DNA of 64,000 nt from Albugo candida (GCA_040437565.1 JBDOQK010000001.1:744001-808000), one strand, 5' to 3'; counted from the stretch's first letter, positions 33,982 to 46,586 are shown. Notes: generated by a model not told the origin, from the sequence alone. Made by a program: numbers and translations.

Positions 33982-35046
33982 ATGCTAACGATTGGACTGG
34001 TAATTTGCTCGTTTCTGTACGTCGGAAAGCAGGAGATGACTCTGAATAACGACAGAGGATGGAAAAAACGTCCCATAACTAGCAAATAGGATCAACCGCT
34101 ACATAGGCTAGAATCTGGATTTCATTGATCCAATCAAGTATGCGTCCTACCAAGGTATCCTTCCAATCCACGTCTCGTTGGCACAATATCTTCTACTCAA
34201 CTGATAGACATAGACAGAAAACCCTGGTTCGTAATACTCGTGTGTCAGAACAGAAATCTATTTATTGTTTCTCTAGGATATCATACTACCAAGCACGAAC
34301 GCGAATCAAAGCCACATAACGTGTATCTACATTCATGGAGGCTCGTGGCAATGTGGTGACAAGCAAAGCGCGGCTAGTATTGGCCTTATGAGAGCAATGT
34401 GTCAAAGAGGATACACTAGCGTATCTCTCAACTATCGCTTATCACCTCAAGTTGTACATCCTACACACGCGTTAGACATTGCGGAAGGGATAAAGTGGGT
34501 GCATGACAATATCTCTGATGTAATCTCATCCTCAAATTTAAACGACTGTAACTCAGTGAACATCTCTTTGCAGTACGGTGGCGATCCGGATAAATTGGTG
34601 GTAATGGGACATAGCGCGGGGGCACATTTAGCGTTATACTCTGTTGCAGAAGCGACCGTGTTCCAGGAAATGGCGCTGCAAATAAGTAGCATCAAGGCGA
34701 TTGTGGGAATATCTGGAGTCTACAACATTGCCCGGATGGCAAATGTCCCCTTCTATGGATCTCTAGTGGTTGAATAGCTCTCAGACCTCGCATATCTCAT
34801 ATCAGATTGTACTGATATAAGTATGCTCAGATTCCACCAGCGTTCGGTCATCGTGCAGACACTTGGAGAGTTGCTTCTTTGCTTTCCGTTCTGGCGAAAC
34901 ATAGAGATTCTTGTCCGCTCGTACACATCCCGACGCTTTTGATCAATGCAAAAGACGATTTTCACTTGCAAAAAGATAGCGAGGAGCTTTTGGGTTGGAT
35001 TCGCAAATACGCTACGGTAAAAAAGATCTTGTCGTGCTTGAAATAG
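33982..35046 (+). CDS. Alpha/beta hydrolase of the arylformamidase / methylesterase-like group (first assembled copy)
   Basis: A small serine hydrolase. Exons by frame: 34112-34154, 34208-34230, 34277-34765 and 34831-35046. A possible first exon, 33982-33999 (MLTIGL), would give 262 residues. Introns are mostly 46-65 nt. The splices restore DIDRKPWF-DIILPST and a C-terminus starting IPPAFGHRADTW. The motifs are complete: YIHGGSWQCGD (oxyanion hole), VMGHSAGAHLAL (GxSxG nucleophile elbow), LLINAKDDFHL (catalytic Asp and His). Kynurenine formamidase and isoprenylcysteine methylesterase-like enzymes share this layout; the substrate cannot be decided. The donor after residue SL (34766 or 34769) and the first exon are uncertain. 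Confidence 0.7.
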
Positions 35047-35257
35047 CGTCAGTCAATCTAACAAACCACACAAGTCACATTGTAGAAGCGAAGTTATTGA
35101 TCAATGCAATCACTTCAGCATCTTGCACCAGCAGGAAGAGAAAGCTATCTCCAGCGCTGCTATCGGCAAAATATCAGCATTTCTTGATGATCTGTGAATT
35201 AAATCAGCACTTTTTCAGCCAAGAGATTTCATTCAAATTGTCTTTGCGCTTTCGTTG

Positions 35258-35452
35258 TCATACGGTTTTGCGGTCGGTAAGAGCGCGCATAATGCATCCC
35301 ATTCCGGCCTTGACACTTAGTTTCGTATGCCAATCCAAAATTAAAGAGCTTTGACTCGGTGTTGCTAAAAGCTTTGTGAGATATTTCATCAGCGTATCTT
35401 CTTCTTCCAGCGTAAGACTTTCAATCGCTCGTTGCATCTCTCCTTTATTACA
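35258..35452 (-). CDS. ARPC5: ARPC5 3' part, false partial copy
   Basis: Identical to 37927-38121. It encodes the C-terminal half of ARPC5 and is cut by the gap at 35453. An assembly artefact. Confidence 0.9.
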   Translation of the reverse strand, partial: CNKGEMQRAIESLTLEEEDTLMKYLTKLLATPSQSSLILDWHTKLSVKAGMGCIMRALTDRKTV

Positions 35453-36650
35453 NNNNNNNNNNNNNNNNNNNNNNNNNNNNNNNNNNNNNNNNNNNNNNNN
35501 NNNNNNNNNNNNNNNNNNNNNNNNNNNNNNNNNNNNNNNNNNNNNNNNNNNNATAGTCTTAAATGTATGTGGCGTTAGTGCCAGTTTGATCCGAGAACTC
35601 GCTGTATACTTTAGATTGTGTCAATCTCAAGTGGAACGAAATACAATGATGGTATGCGACTGTAATTAGTCGGATTGCAATATTTTTGAAACAAAGGTTG
35701 CATTATGTAGAAATCGTATGGCTTGCGCACGAAGCAAATTGATTACAAACGATAACTTGACATGGATGAGTTTTTTTTGCATTCATTTTCGAGTCTCACC
35801 CACCATCTTATTGTTGTATGAATGACAAGTACCCTTTCAGCTGCTTCATATCTTGTCGGATGTTTCTACTGCGATCAGGTACTCTTTCTGTGACTACACG
35901 ACTTGATAAAGACGCATTTACGTTGTAACTGGTGTCGACACAAGACAGCATGATATGGATTCGGTTGCCAACTCAATTTAATATCTGTACGCATGAAATG
36001 ATGGCAGTATATCTTCTTTTACGCTTAATGCCCTGCAAACAAGGTGGAACTTTGGTTTCGCTATTCTACTGATTCAGCTCAAACTGATGTCACTTACTCA
36101 ATCATGTCGGACTTTACTTGAAGAGGTCAAAGTAGACGTAGGATGGTCTTCTCCGAGCGCGTGAAAAGTACTCATATTCTGCCACGTAGATGTGAGCATT
36201 CGACTACACTTTCGTCAAAATAAGTGCTTTTCATCACAAGTAAGATAAAGATCAATTAATACAGGCGTAGAGTGCACCGAGTGTTTACTTATGTATGCAT
36301 ATGCATGCGTCTTCCAAATACATCACGCTTTGCCAAAGGTTGATTGCAGGTTTTATGCAAGTATCTGTTCTTCTCGTAAGAGTTGTGGAACACAAGAAGA
36401 TATAATGATTGTCTGCTCTTGAATCCTGTGTACCAAGTTTCAACGCCCAGCCGCAGTACCAAGTAGTGCGCGCTTATGCTTTCTCGACGATAATGTATTG
36501 TTACCCCGTCCATATATAGACTTCCGAAGAGAATGCTTTTGATTATCTGCCGAAGGTGATGAAACTTTCAGGTCCCCTAATTCCACAGTTGATATTATTC
36601 CCGGGTACCACTGATCAAGTATTTTCGTGTGTGAAGTCCGTATCTATCGC

Positions 36651-37715
36651 ATGCTAACGATTGGACTGGTAATTTGCTCGTTTCTGTACGTCGGAAAGCA
36701 GGAGATGACTCTGAATAACGACAGAGGATGGAAAAAACGTCCCATAACTAGCAAATAGGATCAACCGCTACATAGGCTAGAATCTGGATTTCATTGATCC
36801 AATCAAGTATGCGTCCTACCAAGGTATCCTTCCAATCCACGTCTCGTTGGCACAATATCTTCTACTCAACTGATAGACATAGACAGAAAACCCTGGTTCG
36901 TAATACTCGTGTGTCAGAACAGAAATCTATTTATTGTTTCTCTAGGATATCATACTACCAAGCACGAACGCGAATCAAAGCCACATAACGTGTATCTACA
37001 TTCATGGAGGCTCGTGGCAATGTGGTGACAAGCAAAGCGCGGCTAGTATTGGCCTTATGAGAGCAATGTGTCAAAGAGGATACACTAGCGTATCTCTCAA
37101 CTATCGCTTATCACCTCAAGTTGTACATCCTACACACGCGTTAGACATTGCGGAAGGGATAAAGTGGGTGCATGACAATATCTCTGATGTAATCTCATCC
37201 TCAAATTTAAACGACTGTAACTCAGTGAACATCTCTTTGCAGTACGGTGGCGATCCGGATAAATTGGTGGTAATGGGACATAGCGCGGGGGCACATTTAG
37301 CGTTATACTCTGTTGCAGAAGCGACCGTGTTCCAGGAAATGGCGCTGCAAATAAGTAGCATCAAGGCGATTGTGGGAATATCTGGAGTCTACAACATTGC
37401 CCGGATGGCAAATGTCCCCTTCTATGGATCTCTAGTGGTTGAATAGCTCTCAGACCTCGCATATCTCATATCAGATTGTACTGATATAAGTATGCTCAGA
37501 TTCCACCAGCGTTCGGTCATCGTGCAGACACTTGGAGAGTTGCTTCTTTGCTTTCCGTTCTGGCGAAACATAGAGATTCTTGTCCGCTCGTACACATCCC
37601 GACGCTTTTGATCAATGCAAAAGACGATTTTCACTTGCAAAAAGATAGCGAGGAGCTTTTGGGTTGGATTCGCAAATACGCTACGGTAAAAAAGATCTTG
37701 TCGTGCTTGAAATAG
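36651..37715 (+). CDS. Alpha/beta hydrolase (second assembled copy)
   Basis: Same sequence as 33982-35046, shifted by 2669 bp: exons 36651-36668, 36781-36823, 36877-36899, 36946-37434 and 37500-37715. It adjoins the complete ARPC5 gene and is the copy to keep after collapse. Confidence 0.7.
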
Positions 37716-37926
37716 CGTCAGTCAATCTAACAAACCACACAAGTCACATTGTAGAAGCGAAGTTATTGATCAATGCAATCACTTCAGCATCTTGCACCAG
37801 CAGGAAGAGAAAGCTATCTCCAGCGCTGCTATCGGCAAAATATCAGCATTTCTTGATGATCTGTGAATTAAATCAGCACTTTTTCAGCCAAGAGATTTCA
37901 TTCAAATTGTCTTTGCGCTTTCGTTG

Positions 37927-38307
37927 TCATACGGTTTTGCGGTCGGTAAGAGCGCGCATAATGCATCCCATTCCGGCCTTGACACTTAGTTTCGTATGCC
38001 AATCCAAAATTAAAGAGCTTTGACTCGGTGTTGCTAAAAGCTTTGTGAGATATTTCATCAGCGTATCTTCTTCTTCCAGCGTAAGACTTTCAATCGCTCG
38101 TTGCATCTCTCCTTTATTACAAGCTGTAATAGCTGCGAGTATGCTTTGCGTATTGAGAATCTTCATCGAATCATTTTTGGAAGAAACCGGAGGATTTGAT
38201 AAAGATGCTTTCACAGCTTCCTCATTTTTCCGCTCGCTAAGCAGTCGTTTTACATTCGAATTACGTGACTGAACTTCTTCGGCGATCGAATTTTCGTCTT
38301 CGCCCAT
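37927..38307 (-). CDS. ARPC5: Actin-related protein 2/3 complex subunit 5
   Basis: The p16 subunit of the Arp2/3 complex, which nucleates branched actin. Single exon, 126 residues. Diagnostic stretches are VKRLLSERKNEEAVKASL, SNPPVSSKN, DTLMKYLTKLLATPSQ, LILDWHTKLS and the C-terminal GCIMRALTDRKTV. The start at 38307 (MGEDENSI) is the only plausible Met. Only 63 bp separate it from the divergent coiled-coil gene at 38371, so they share a promoter region. Confidence 0.95.
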   Translation of the reverse strand: MGEDENSIAEEVQSRNSNVKRLLSERKNEEAVKASLSNPPVSSKNDSMKILNTQSILAAITACNKGEMQRAIESLTLEEEDTLMKYLTKLLATPSQSSLILDWHTKLSVKAGMGCIMRALTDRKTV

Positions 38308-38370
38308 GCTAATGGATGAACCGTAAATGTTCTAATAAGAGATTCTCGCAGGACGAAACGACACTTAGAT

Positions 38371-41300
38371 ATGGTAATTGGCGAGGACGATGACGCAGGA
38401 CCACAGGCGGCGCGAATAAAGCGACAGTGGATGAAAACACATTTAGCAGAAAGGAATCAAATTAATGATGCTCTCTCTGTCGACCAATCTTTGCAACGAG
38501 AAGCGCTGTCTGTACTACCCGCAGAGCATCAAAATGAAGAGCTTCGATGCGAAAATCTCACATTGAAGGATGATAAAACATTTTTAACGCAATATGTTTC
38601 TCGTTTGCTGAAAACTCTCCGACATTTCTTGCAAAAGTACGGAGAATTAGAGGCACTTCAATCGTTACCATCCCATTCTGCTGAGCAAGAAGCTGATACT
38701 GGATCAGAAATCCCACCACCTTGGTCGACCTCATCAGAAATGATGAATCCTCTTCTTCTTGCTTATGATGTTAGGATAGCTGAACTTGTAAGTCCATTTT
38801 TTTCGCATATAAACGAACCAGCTAACATATTAATAGTTGGGTATCATCCAAGAGAATAAAAGTTCCATCTCTACGATTGCCTCTCAGTCGGAAAACATCA
38901 GCAGAGAAAACGAATCTCTTCGAAAGTTGTAGTATCTACTCTCCGAATACGACATCTGATTTTCATAATTTTATTGTACTCTCAGAGAGCTAGAAGTTTG
39001 TGCGGAGAAACTTGCAACGCAATCAAAAATAAATAAGGAGGATCCCACTTGTCCGTTTAGAGAGATAAAAGGATCCGGAATTGAATCCATGGAAGCGAGT
39101 GATTACCTTGCAGAGATGAATGAACGACTCGACTCACTTATGGCGGTAATATACTTTATTGTGTCCAAAAGATTTTGTGCCGATCACCAGAGTTGTAGGA
39201 AAACAGTCTCCTTATGGAACAGATTTCACTCCAAGATGAGGAGATACAAACAGCTCATAAGGAGACATCCGATCGGGATGATCAGCTCGAAGTAATGGGA
39301 AAGCATTTTCGACAAGCTACCAGCACTTTACAGGAATTACGCGAGTCTTGCGAAATGTTACGGAATGAAAGGCATCAATTGGAAAGTCAGATCCAGGAGT
39401 ATGCAATTCGAATTGCTCAGTTGGATAGCAACCGAGATTTACTAGAAGAACAGCGAGATGCTCACAGAAGGGAAATTAGGTCCCTGGAGGTCGGTATCGC
39501 CCTTTTTCTCCGACACTATTTTGACGCAAATATGCTCAGGATCAATTGAAAAACTCCTCCGATACTTTGGATGAGATCAAAGCAAGTAACGAACACAGTC
39601 ACGATAAATTTGCAAAAAAGTACCAGATCGTATGCGATAGACTTCGCGAATTGACGAATGCTTTGGATGCCAAAGATAAAATCATCGACGATCTTGAGGT
39701 ATACAACCATCCACTGAAGCATCCAAGTGAGTCAATTTATGGCTGTAGCTTCGGAGTCAAACGATAAGATTTGATCTGGAAGCTGCAAAACAAGATTGCG
39801 AGGGAATGCTTAGAGTTTTGAACGCGATGGACAGACAGCTGAATCAATATTGTTCGAGGGAAGACGCAGTAGCAGAGGTTATTTCAGCATGGCTCTATCT
39901 TGATGTATTTGCTGATGATTTGTCGTAGCTCGAGGTCGAATGCAAAGCGAGAATATCAGAGACTTTGCTCGACAGAGATAAAATCTCAAGTCTAGAAGCG
40001 CAAGGAAGACGTGAAATCGCGCGACTAATGGAACGCTTGCGATCGCAAGCAGCTCGAAATATGAAGGAACGGGACGACATTTTACGGACACAGCAGAAAA
40101 AGCATGAAGCCGAGATATGTCAATTTGAGAATAATATCGCCTCTTTTTCTGAAAATATCGGGAAGATGCGTGCCAAATTGGTGAGCATCTATGCTTTCAG
40201 CCATATAGAACTTGTTCTTAATACTTTTTTATCCCAGGAAGCCGCGAATAGAGCTGTCAAGGATGCGGAAACACGACTTGTCGATGCTTATGATCAATTA
40301 AAGCAACTTCCCCAGAGTTTTGAGGTCTCATCTATACTCTCCAGTGTCCAAGCTCTATTCTGATGTCGATGTAGACCGAGTTCCAAGCGCTTGGAAAGCG
40401 TCTCACCACAGTGGAAGAAGCCAGAGATGAAGTTGAATCTAGTTTTAGTTGCAATATCTCCATCTTATATTATATATTCAGGCCCTCCGACGCGAAGAAG
40501 AGTATATTTGTAGGCTCAAATGCGCTCACGGGGAGCGGGATAAGGCTCAATCCGATTATCGAGAGCATAGCCAGCGATTAAGAGTGCGCTTTTGAATCGC
40601 CAAAACCGCTATTTATCACAAATCTCTCATAATAGGAGAAGCTTGCACAGATGGCCCAAGAAATTGAGAGTTATCGCCAACAAATTTGTGATTTGAAAAG
40701 CTCCGGCGAGGAAAAGGACCGCAAGAATCAGATGATAAGCGATCAACTGATAAAAGTGAAAGCCGACTATGCGAATCGTTTTGGAACGGAATTGGAAGCA
40801 CTTACGCTACAGAATCAAAAGCTCAAACAAAAGCTCATGGACGTCGACCTTCGTCTTCTTCAAGCTCATAAAGATGGTCAAAATGCTGCGGAAAATGCAG
40901 CTCGGGATCGGGAACGGCTCGAAAAGAGGGCGCAGACAGAGATTGAGACTTGGAAAGTGAGAGTGCGCGCTCTGTACGACGAAAACAGGCTGCTAGAATG
41001 CGCTCGTCGAGACTCGGAAGTCAAGGGTTCTGCTATTGCACTCCAGGTTTGGATTATCAACTCTTAGAGGTTTCCCTTTCAGCACTTTTGTTTAGCTTCA
41101 AGAATTAGCTCAGGACTTTAACGAGCTGAAGGACCTCTATTCCGAGAGAGAAGAAGCATGTGACGATGCGGAAAGCAAGATTGAAGAGTTAAGCTCGCAA
41201 CTGAGTGCTTCGTTATCGAAACAACAGCAAATGCATCGGAAGGAGAGAGAAATGAGGTCCACAATAGAGCGCATGATGCGTGAGAAAACAAGATTGGAGC

Positions 41301-41517
41301 GGGATAGCGCGGTTTGTACATTCGTTAAATCCATCGATCAAATTTCATGGATTTTTTGGAATAGATGTGTAGGAAGAAGCTTCAGATGCAGCTGCATAGC
41401 GAAGACTCGGAGTCTATTCATCGTGTTTATCCATCAGATACTTTTGCAACAACAAAGTCCATGGAGGCGCTACATTTCGTAGGAAAAAGGGAAATTTCAC
41501 CAAGTGGTCCAATCTGA
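38371..41517 (+). CDS. Large coiled-coil protein, 13 exons
   Basis: Thirteen exons keep one frame throughout: 38371-38787, 38855-38928, 38986-39145, 39199-39489, 39540-39698, 39749-39877, 39929-40180, 40238-40324, 40375-40431, 40482-40583, 40636-41046, 41096-41311 and 41365-41517. Introns are 49-67 nt. The product is 835 residues, almost entirely heptad-type helix rich in E, K, Q, R and L (NERHQLESQIQEYAIRIAQL, KELTNAL-like and RRDSEVKG blocks), with a short non-coiled N-terminus and C-terminus. No globular domain, transmembrane segment or signal is visible. A centrosomal, cytoskeletal or tethering role would suit such a protein but is not shown. It is the most intron-rich gene in the window. 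Confidence 0.85.
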
Positions 41518-41880
41518 ACGCTAAAACACTACCACGACAAAGTGAAAAGCGGATGGAAGCGCTTTTTTTGGATGTGGAGATAAATAAATCTGTAGATTGT
41601 TTTCGATGAGGACAAGCAAACCACAAAGTCGAAGTGATGTCAGGGCCAGTTAAATTTATTGACGTCATTATCANNNNNNNNNNNNNNNNNNNNNNNNNNN
41701 NNNNNNNNNNNNNNNNNNNNNNNNNNNNNNNNNNNNNNNNNNNNNNNNNNNNNNNNNNNNNNNNNNNNNNNNNACAAAGTCGAAGTGATGTCAGGGCCAG
41801 TTAAATTTATTGACGTCATTATCAGGGTCAAAACTCAAAATCTGATTTCGCTACTTCCGGTGCTAGGAAGCCAAAGAGAC
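41518..41880. other. Convergent 3' region holding a gap
   Basis: Between the stops of the coiled-coil gene and the Alba gene. It contains 100 N (41674-41773) flanked by a 51-bp exact repeat. No coding sequence seen. Confidence 0.5.
41623..41824. repeat. False duplication flanking a gap (51 bp x2)
   Basis: 41623-41673 and 41774-41824 are identical (51 bp) around 100 N at 41674-41773. Short version of the unmerged-overlap pattern. Confidence 0.88.
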
Positions 41881-42777
41881 TCACTCTGCTGCTTCATTTA
41901 TTTGATTCTCTTCCGCTGGTTGCGATAATCCTCTGCGCTCTCCACGCCCGCGTCCGCGTCCTCCATTTCTTCTTCCACGATTGGTTTTACCTCTTCCCCT
42001 TCCTCTACCACCAGTACGGCCATGATATTCTTCCCGGTCGCTTCCACGTTCGCCTTCTTGCTCCCCGTGGCTCTGCTCTTCCTTTGTTACTTTCTCCTCG
42101 CCTCCATTAAAATCGCTATCCTCTCTTCCATCGTTTGCTTCCATATCCCGGGTCCCTCTTCGTTTGTTTCTCCTCGCATTCCTTCCACCTCGTCCTTTTC
42201 TTACTTCAGCTTTCTTCTCCATATCGGAGCTTTCAGCACCGGTTTTGTCGCCATTCTGCAAATGTTCCTCTTTATTTGGTCGCCTCGAATTTTTTGGTCT
42301 TCCACTACCCGGCTTATCATTCAAAAGCTCAATTGGGAGCGGGCTTTGGTAGCCTGGGTGAGCACTATCTAATGGCTCTAATGAGAGCTGAATGGAAATC
42401 ATGGGAATTTTTCGAGTAATTTGTATCACATCCAGGCCTTCTTCGAGTGGTTCATAACGATCAACTGTTTCGATCAGACCGACTTCAGTGATTTGATGCA
42501 AATCTGCCACTTGATGCTTGAGCAATTCAGCCACAATCACGGTTTTACTGATGGCATTTCCCATTGCCTTCAGGTACAAAGATGTTTGTCCATTCTCCTA
42601 CAGCTCACTGATTGATATTTGTCCAGTTGACGAGAAGAAAATACGTACCGTGAGTAAATTTGTAGCATATTTCATGTAATTTCGGATCTTTCCCTGCTGA
42701 GTGACTCGGATTTCATTAGAGTTTGCAGCAGTGTGCTCTTCACGCGAGTTTCTATCCACTCTACGGTATTTATCCAT
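41881..42777 (-). CDS. Alba-domain RNA-binding protein with a C-terminal RGG tail
   Basis: Two exons, 42777-42649 and 42597-41881, with a 51-nt intron, 281 residues. The Alba domain covers about residues 20-120 (GKIRNYMKYATNLLT, LKAMGNAISKTVIVAELLKH, ISIQLSLEPLD). It is followed by an acidic and basic low-complexity region and an RGG/RG tail (GGRGRGRGKTNRGRRNGGRG). Eukaryotic Alba proteins of this layout bind RNA or belong to RNase P/MRP-like complexes, and RGG tails are often arginine-methylated. The RNA partner is not deducible. It is divergent from the histidine phosphatase gene, with 132 bp between start codons. Confidence 0.9.
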
Positions 42778-42909
42778 TCTGAATTGCCGAGCGGATGGGG
42801 AAAAAACAATGGATTGTTGTCGGCGTGAACCGTTGGTACAAAGGGGGCGAATGCGAATTTAAGAAAAGATACTTCTCTTCTGCTGAAAAGTTTATAAGTT
42901 CGGATCTCA

Positions 42910-44124
42910 ATGGAAGAAGCATCAAAAGCATCAAAAGCATCAATTTATTCCGCCGGATACAGCGACAAATGCGGTACGTATCGCTCAGAATCAAAGAAAC
43001 CTCACCGATCGATCGGATTTGCATTCCATTCAACAATTCCGGATAAGCGAGAATGCTCGTACTTGGGACCTAATCATTCCTGGCGCTTTGATTTGGATAC
43101 TATTATCAATGTATTTCGTCATATTCCGGTGCAATTTCTCTACCCAATCCTTAATGTAGTACATTGTATCTACTATAAGCTCTATTTCTATCTTCTTGCA
43201 ATTGCTCACTTTTGCTTCTCATCTGATCTCAAACTATCGCAAGCGGCAACCAAACCACTGCATCAGACTTTGTCGAGTGCCAATGCGTTTCAACATGAAA
43301 GTAAGCGGGTCATTTATATTCGACATGGAGAATCGGAGTGGAACGTGATTTTTAATCGTCCGTGGAATAGTTCCACACTTTTACATGCAATACATGCAAT
43401 CTTCAAAGAATTCATTGCCATCCCAACTTGTCGTTCCATTTTCTTAGATTCCCCGCTGAGTACGACAGGGGTGCGGCAGTCTCTCCTACTTCAGAAGCGA
43501 ATATGCTCCATACCGGCTGCAGCGAATGATTACTCTACCTCATCACCACTTACATTACTGAAGTGCCTTCAGACTCCATCCGCAGACACTATCGTTGTGA
43601 CTTCGAATTTGAAAAGATCAATTCAAACAGCTTTAATCGCATCAAAAGAACGGTTTCTGTTTTGCCAGGAAAAGCTTTATGTGTCATCAAGTCTGCAGGA
43701 AATTGGACGAAATATAGACACTCTATCGCTTGGAGAATTGGCACACAATTCATCAGACGATATTGATACGACATCAAACTGTTACAAAGACTCGGTGTCA
43801 AAATATTCAGGTAGAAAACTTTCCATTGAGCGGAAGAAAACAAAGCTCAATTGGTCTTGGAATTATGGTAACAAAGCTGTCTTCGGGTGTGCCGAAGCAA
43901 GAATGAAGCAATTTTTGAAATGGATGTTCACGCGACGAGAACATATTGTCATAGTATATGGTCATTCATTATGGTTGCAAGAGTTTTGCAAACAGTATTT
44001 AACACCAGGTGTGGACCATCCAGTTAAAAATCTCAAACTGCATAACTGTGAGGTTGTGAGCTTTGTAGTTGGGCATCATCAAGGTCGCTATTATATTGAG
44101 CCAAAATCCTTCTTGTTTCTATAG
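42910..44124 (+). CDS. Histidine phosphatase superfamily protein (phosphoglycerate mutase-like)
   Basis: A single-exon gene of 404 residues. The catalytic RHGESEWN motif is at residues 138-145, with TSNLKRSIQTA in the middle. A late GHSLWLQEF supplies the second active-site His, as in the branch-1 histidine phosphatases. Residues 70-105 are hydrophobic (FRHIPVQFLYPILNV, YFYLLAIAHFCF) and may form a membrane anchor, which sets it apart from glycolytic phosphoglycerate mutase. The specificity loop is long and serine-rich. Substrate unknown. Confidence 0.88.
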   Translation: MEEASKASKASIYSAGYSDKCGTYRSESKKPHRSIGFAFHSTIPDKRECSYLGPNHSWRFDLDTIINVFRHIPVQFLYPILNVVHCIYYKLYFYLLAIAHFCFSSDLKLSQAATKPLHQTLSSANAFQHESKRVIYIRHGESEWNVIFNRPWNSSTLLHAIHAIFKEFIAIPTCRSIFLDSPLSTTGVRQSLLLQKRICSIPAAANDYSTSSPLTLLKCLQTPSADTIVVTSNLKRSIQTALIASKERFLFCQEKLYVSSSLQEIGRNIDTLSLGELAHNSSDDIDTTSNCYKDSVSKYSGRKLSIERKKTKLNWSWNYGNKAVFGCAEARMKQFLKWMFTRREHIVIVYGHSLWLQEFCKQYLTPGVDHPVKNLKLHNCEVVSFVVGHHQGRYYIEPKSFLFL

Positions 44125-44541
44125 TGAAGGGAGATAATGTTGTATAGCAACGCAGTCTTGAATGCATTTGAATTGGACATGCTTGTGCACTTCTCAATGC
44201 AGCAAGTGGCTACTATTTGCAACCTGACTATGACCTGCATTTCTTACGCAAATCACATCTATTGACGAATTGGATACAGCGACAGTTAGCTGAAGAAGTC
44301 CTTGGTGAAAGGCGTTTGTGAGTGTTATCGTTTTGTGCGGCTTCCCTTATAAGACCATGTAAGAAGTAATATCGCTGCTTGGGCTAATGGACGACCGGTA
44401 GCTCCCTATAAGGTGACGATGAGAAATCCTTTCGCCGAAAACGTTGTCAATTATCACTCTTACCAGTTTGTGCTCTAGAAGACAATCAAAAACAATTTTT
44501 TATCTATTTCTGAGTTACATAGTCATTTATTTACATGTTGA
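44125..44541. other. Intergenic, convergent 3' ends
   Basis: About 415 bp between two convergent stops (histidine phosphatase and PX-VPS9). AT-rich near 44500-44560. No feature recognised. Confidence 0.5.
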
Positions 44542-46586
44542 TTATAAATTTGCAATATAATTTAACGCTACTTCGAACATTGTAAGAAAGTATCCAATTT
44601 CTCCAAGCATTTTCGACGGATGGATCATGGCACCGAGATACTCTTTGAGACGCCAGGGTTGCTTCAGTCCACAATGCACCACCACGTAGATATGGATCGG
44701 CAGGTAATCATCAGCGNNNNNNNNNNNNNNNNNNNNNNNNNNNNNNNNNNNNNNNNNNNNNNNNNNNNNNNNNNNNNNNNNNNNNNNNNNNNNNNNNNNN
44801 NNNNNNNNNNNNNNNNCGCCAGGGTTGCTTCAGTCCACAATGCACCACCACGTAGATATGGATCGGCAGGTAATCATCAGCGGTTAACGCTGAATTCTCT
44901 TGCCATTCAAGACATTTCCCACCACAGTTTTTAAAGACTTGCAACGCGGACGCGAGCAGTTCTTGTATTTTCATAGCTGCTAATGGTTGTTCGTCCATCA
45001 TACTAAGATGATGACATGATTTTCCCCAACTGTCCTCCGATTGCAAATGTTCAGGGATTCCTAATTCTTGCTGTGTTTTTTCCCGTAATATTGCAATATT
45101 GCTCGCTACTTTTGCTTCCCTTCCTTGATCGACGGTCACATTGAGTAGAGCAGATATTTGTCGATCTAATGGTGTCAAAATTGTGTCTTCACAGGCGATA
45201 TGGACAAGATTCTCAACTTTTGATGTAACATTTGTTTCAAGCATTCCACCAACAGCGTTGTTCGCAATGTTCTCTTCTGGATATTTTTCATCGTCAACAA
45301 GCACAGTTCGCTCTGCGGGTGTCAGATGATCCACTATGTAGCTTTCAATCGTTGTCAAGACATTTCGTAAGTCACGTAGCATTGTTTCGGCTTCTGATTT
45401 GCTATCTTCTGCTGATTGATGCAGAGAACATTTTGATGCATTGACACGTTGTCGGAACGAACTTACGAGTTTATAACACGTTTGTCCTTCCGTTCTACTA
45501 CAACTGTTAAGCTTCGAAAAGAAGTTGTACGCGAGCCATTTAGGAGCAACTGGTTCTTCACTTGTATCAATATTCTCAAGCGAGGTGACAAACTCTTTCG
45601 AGCAGACCAACTCCTGCAGATCTTTTAATATGGATACGTGGAGTTCGCAGTTGGGTTGTATTGCTGCAACATTTCGAATGAAAACTTCTAAATCCTCACG
45701 TCTTTTTTCGATCAGTTTTTCATTCGTTGTCGACCGGAATTGTCGCTTCGGGAATGGAAGGTCGAGTAAAGATCTGATGTGATCAAATTGACGCGATGGT
45801 CCTGCCGCATGTCGAAGTAATGTCCGGATCTATCGTGATGCAATTATTTAGGTCAACTACACTGGGGACATTGAAAAAGTAGGATTGTCTCACCTTGTGA
45901 CGCATTGCTGCGAAATCTCGATATAGTTTCCTGACGCTCCAAAAAACTTGCGTGTACAGATCGGTCACATGCAGCGTGTACTCTGTCGTCGTATTAGTCA
46001 TCGAAGTTGTCGACACAACAGCACGAATTATTCGAATGGAAATTCCGGGGCGAAGACCTTTATAGGGCCATTTCTGATACATCTCATAACTTATATCTTG
46101 GGGTGGCATCTCCACCGGTGTTGCAACATGCTTGGAGCCGAGACGGACCGATAAGGATGTAGAGTCTAAATTAAAGGTACTTTGTCCTGCAGACGTTTGC
46201 GAGGAACAAGACGACGTGCGCGAAAGAGTTGAGGAAGTGGAACAGGTGGACGTGGTCGATGGAGGACCCGAAGAAAACATCTTGAAAAAACTATTACGTT
46301 CCAAGCTTCCCGTTCTCCATAATTTATCTATTCCGGATCGCTAAATAACATACCACGTTATGGTCTACACGATAGGCATGTATTATATCGCACACACCTT
46401 GCGAATGTATCGGGTTATATGATACAAAAATCGCATTTCATGTTTGGAGTTAAGATGAACTGCGGGCCAAACCACTTTGGTAGCGACCGTATGCGCTCGA
46501 GGCGTTTTTACATCAATAGGTGTGAGTGTGCTCGATTTTTCATCTGACTTTCGAGCTTTTGCTGAGTAAAATAACGAAGACCGCAT
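44542..46586 (-). CDS. PX-VPS9 domain protein, probable Rab5-type exchange factor
   Basis: Three exons: 46586-46398, 46340-45894 and 45829-44542 (the last crossing a gap with a 66-bp duplicated flank). Introns are 57 and 64 nt. Counting the repeat once keeps the frame and gives 585 residues. A PX domain lies near residues 130-240 (EYTLHVTDLYTQVFWSVRKLYRDFAAM split by variable residues, DLPFPKRQF after the splice). A VPS9 domain lies near 430-570 (LTADDYLPIHIYVVVHC, LGEIGYFLTMFEVALNYI). PX binds phosphoinositides and VPS9 activates Rab5-family GTPases, so an early endosome role is inferred. Just downstream of the DENN gene, another Rab regulator. Confidence 0.9.
44651..44882. repeat. False duplication flanking a gap inside the VPS9 exon (66 bp x2)
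   Basis: 44651-44716 equals 44817-44882 around 100 N (44717-44816). Merging gives HCGLKQPW followed directly by RLKEYLGAMIH in frame. Confidence 0.92.

Larger units (their letters stand above)
32884..38121. repeat. False duplication flanking a gap (2569 bp x2)
   Basis: 32884-35452 and 35553-38121 are identical by reading, on either side of 100 N (35453-35552). The unit holds the whole alpha/beta hydrolase gene and part of ARPC5. The first copy ends inside ARPC5, which is intact only after the second. Same pattern as the other gap-edge repeats. Confidence 0.92.

Noticed and set aside
34277-34400. Frameshift before the HGGSW motif of the alpha/beta hydrolase
   Set aside because: An acceptor at 34276 gives DIILPST...YIHGGSW in one frame, so no frameshift is needed.
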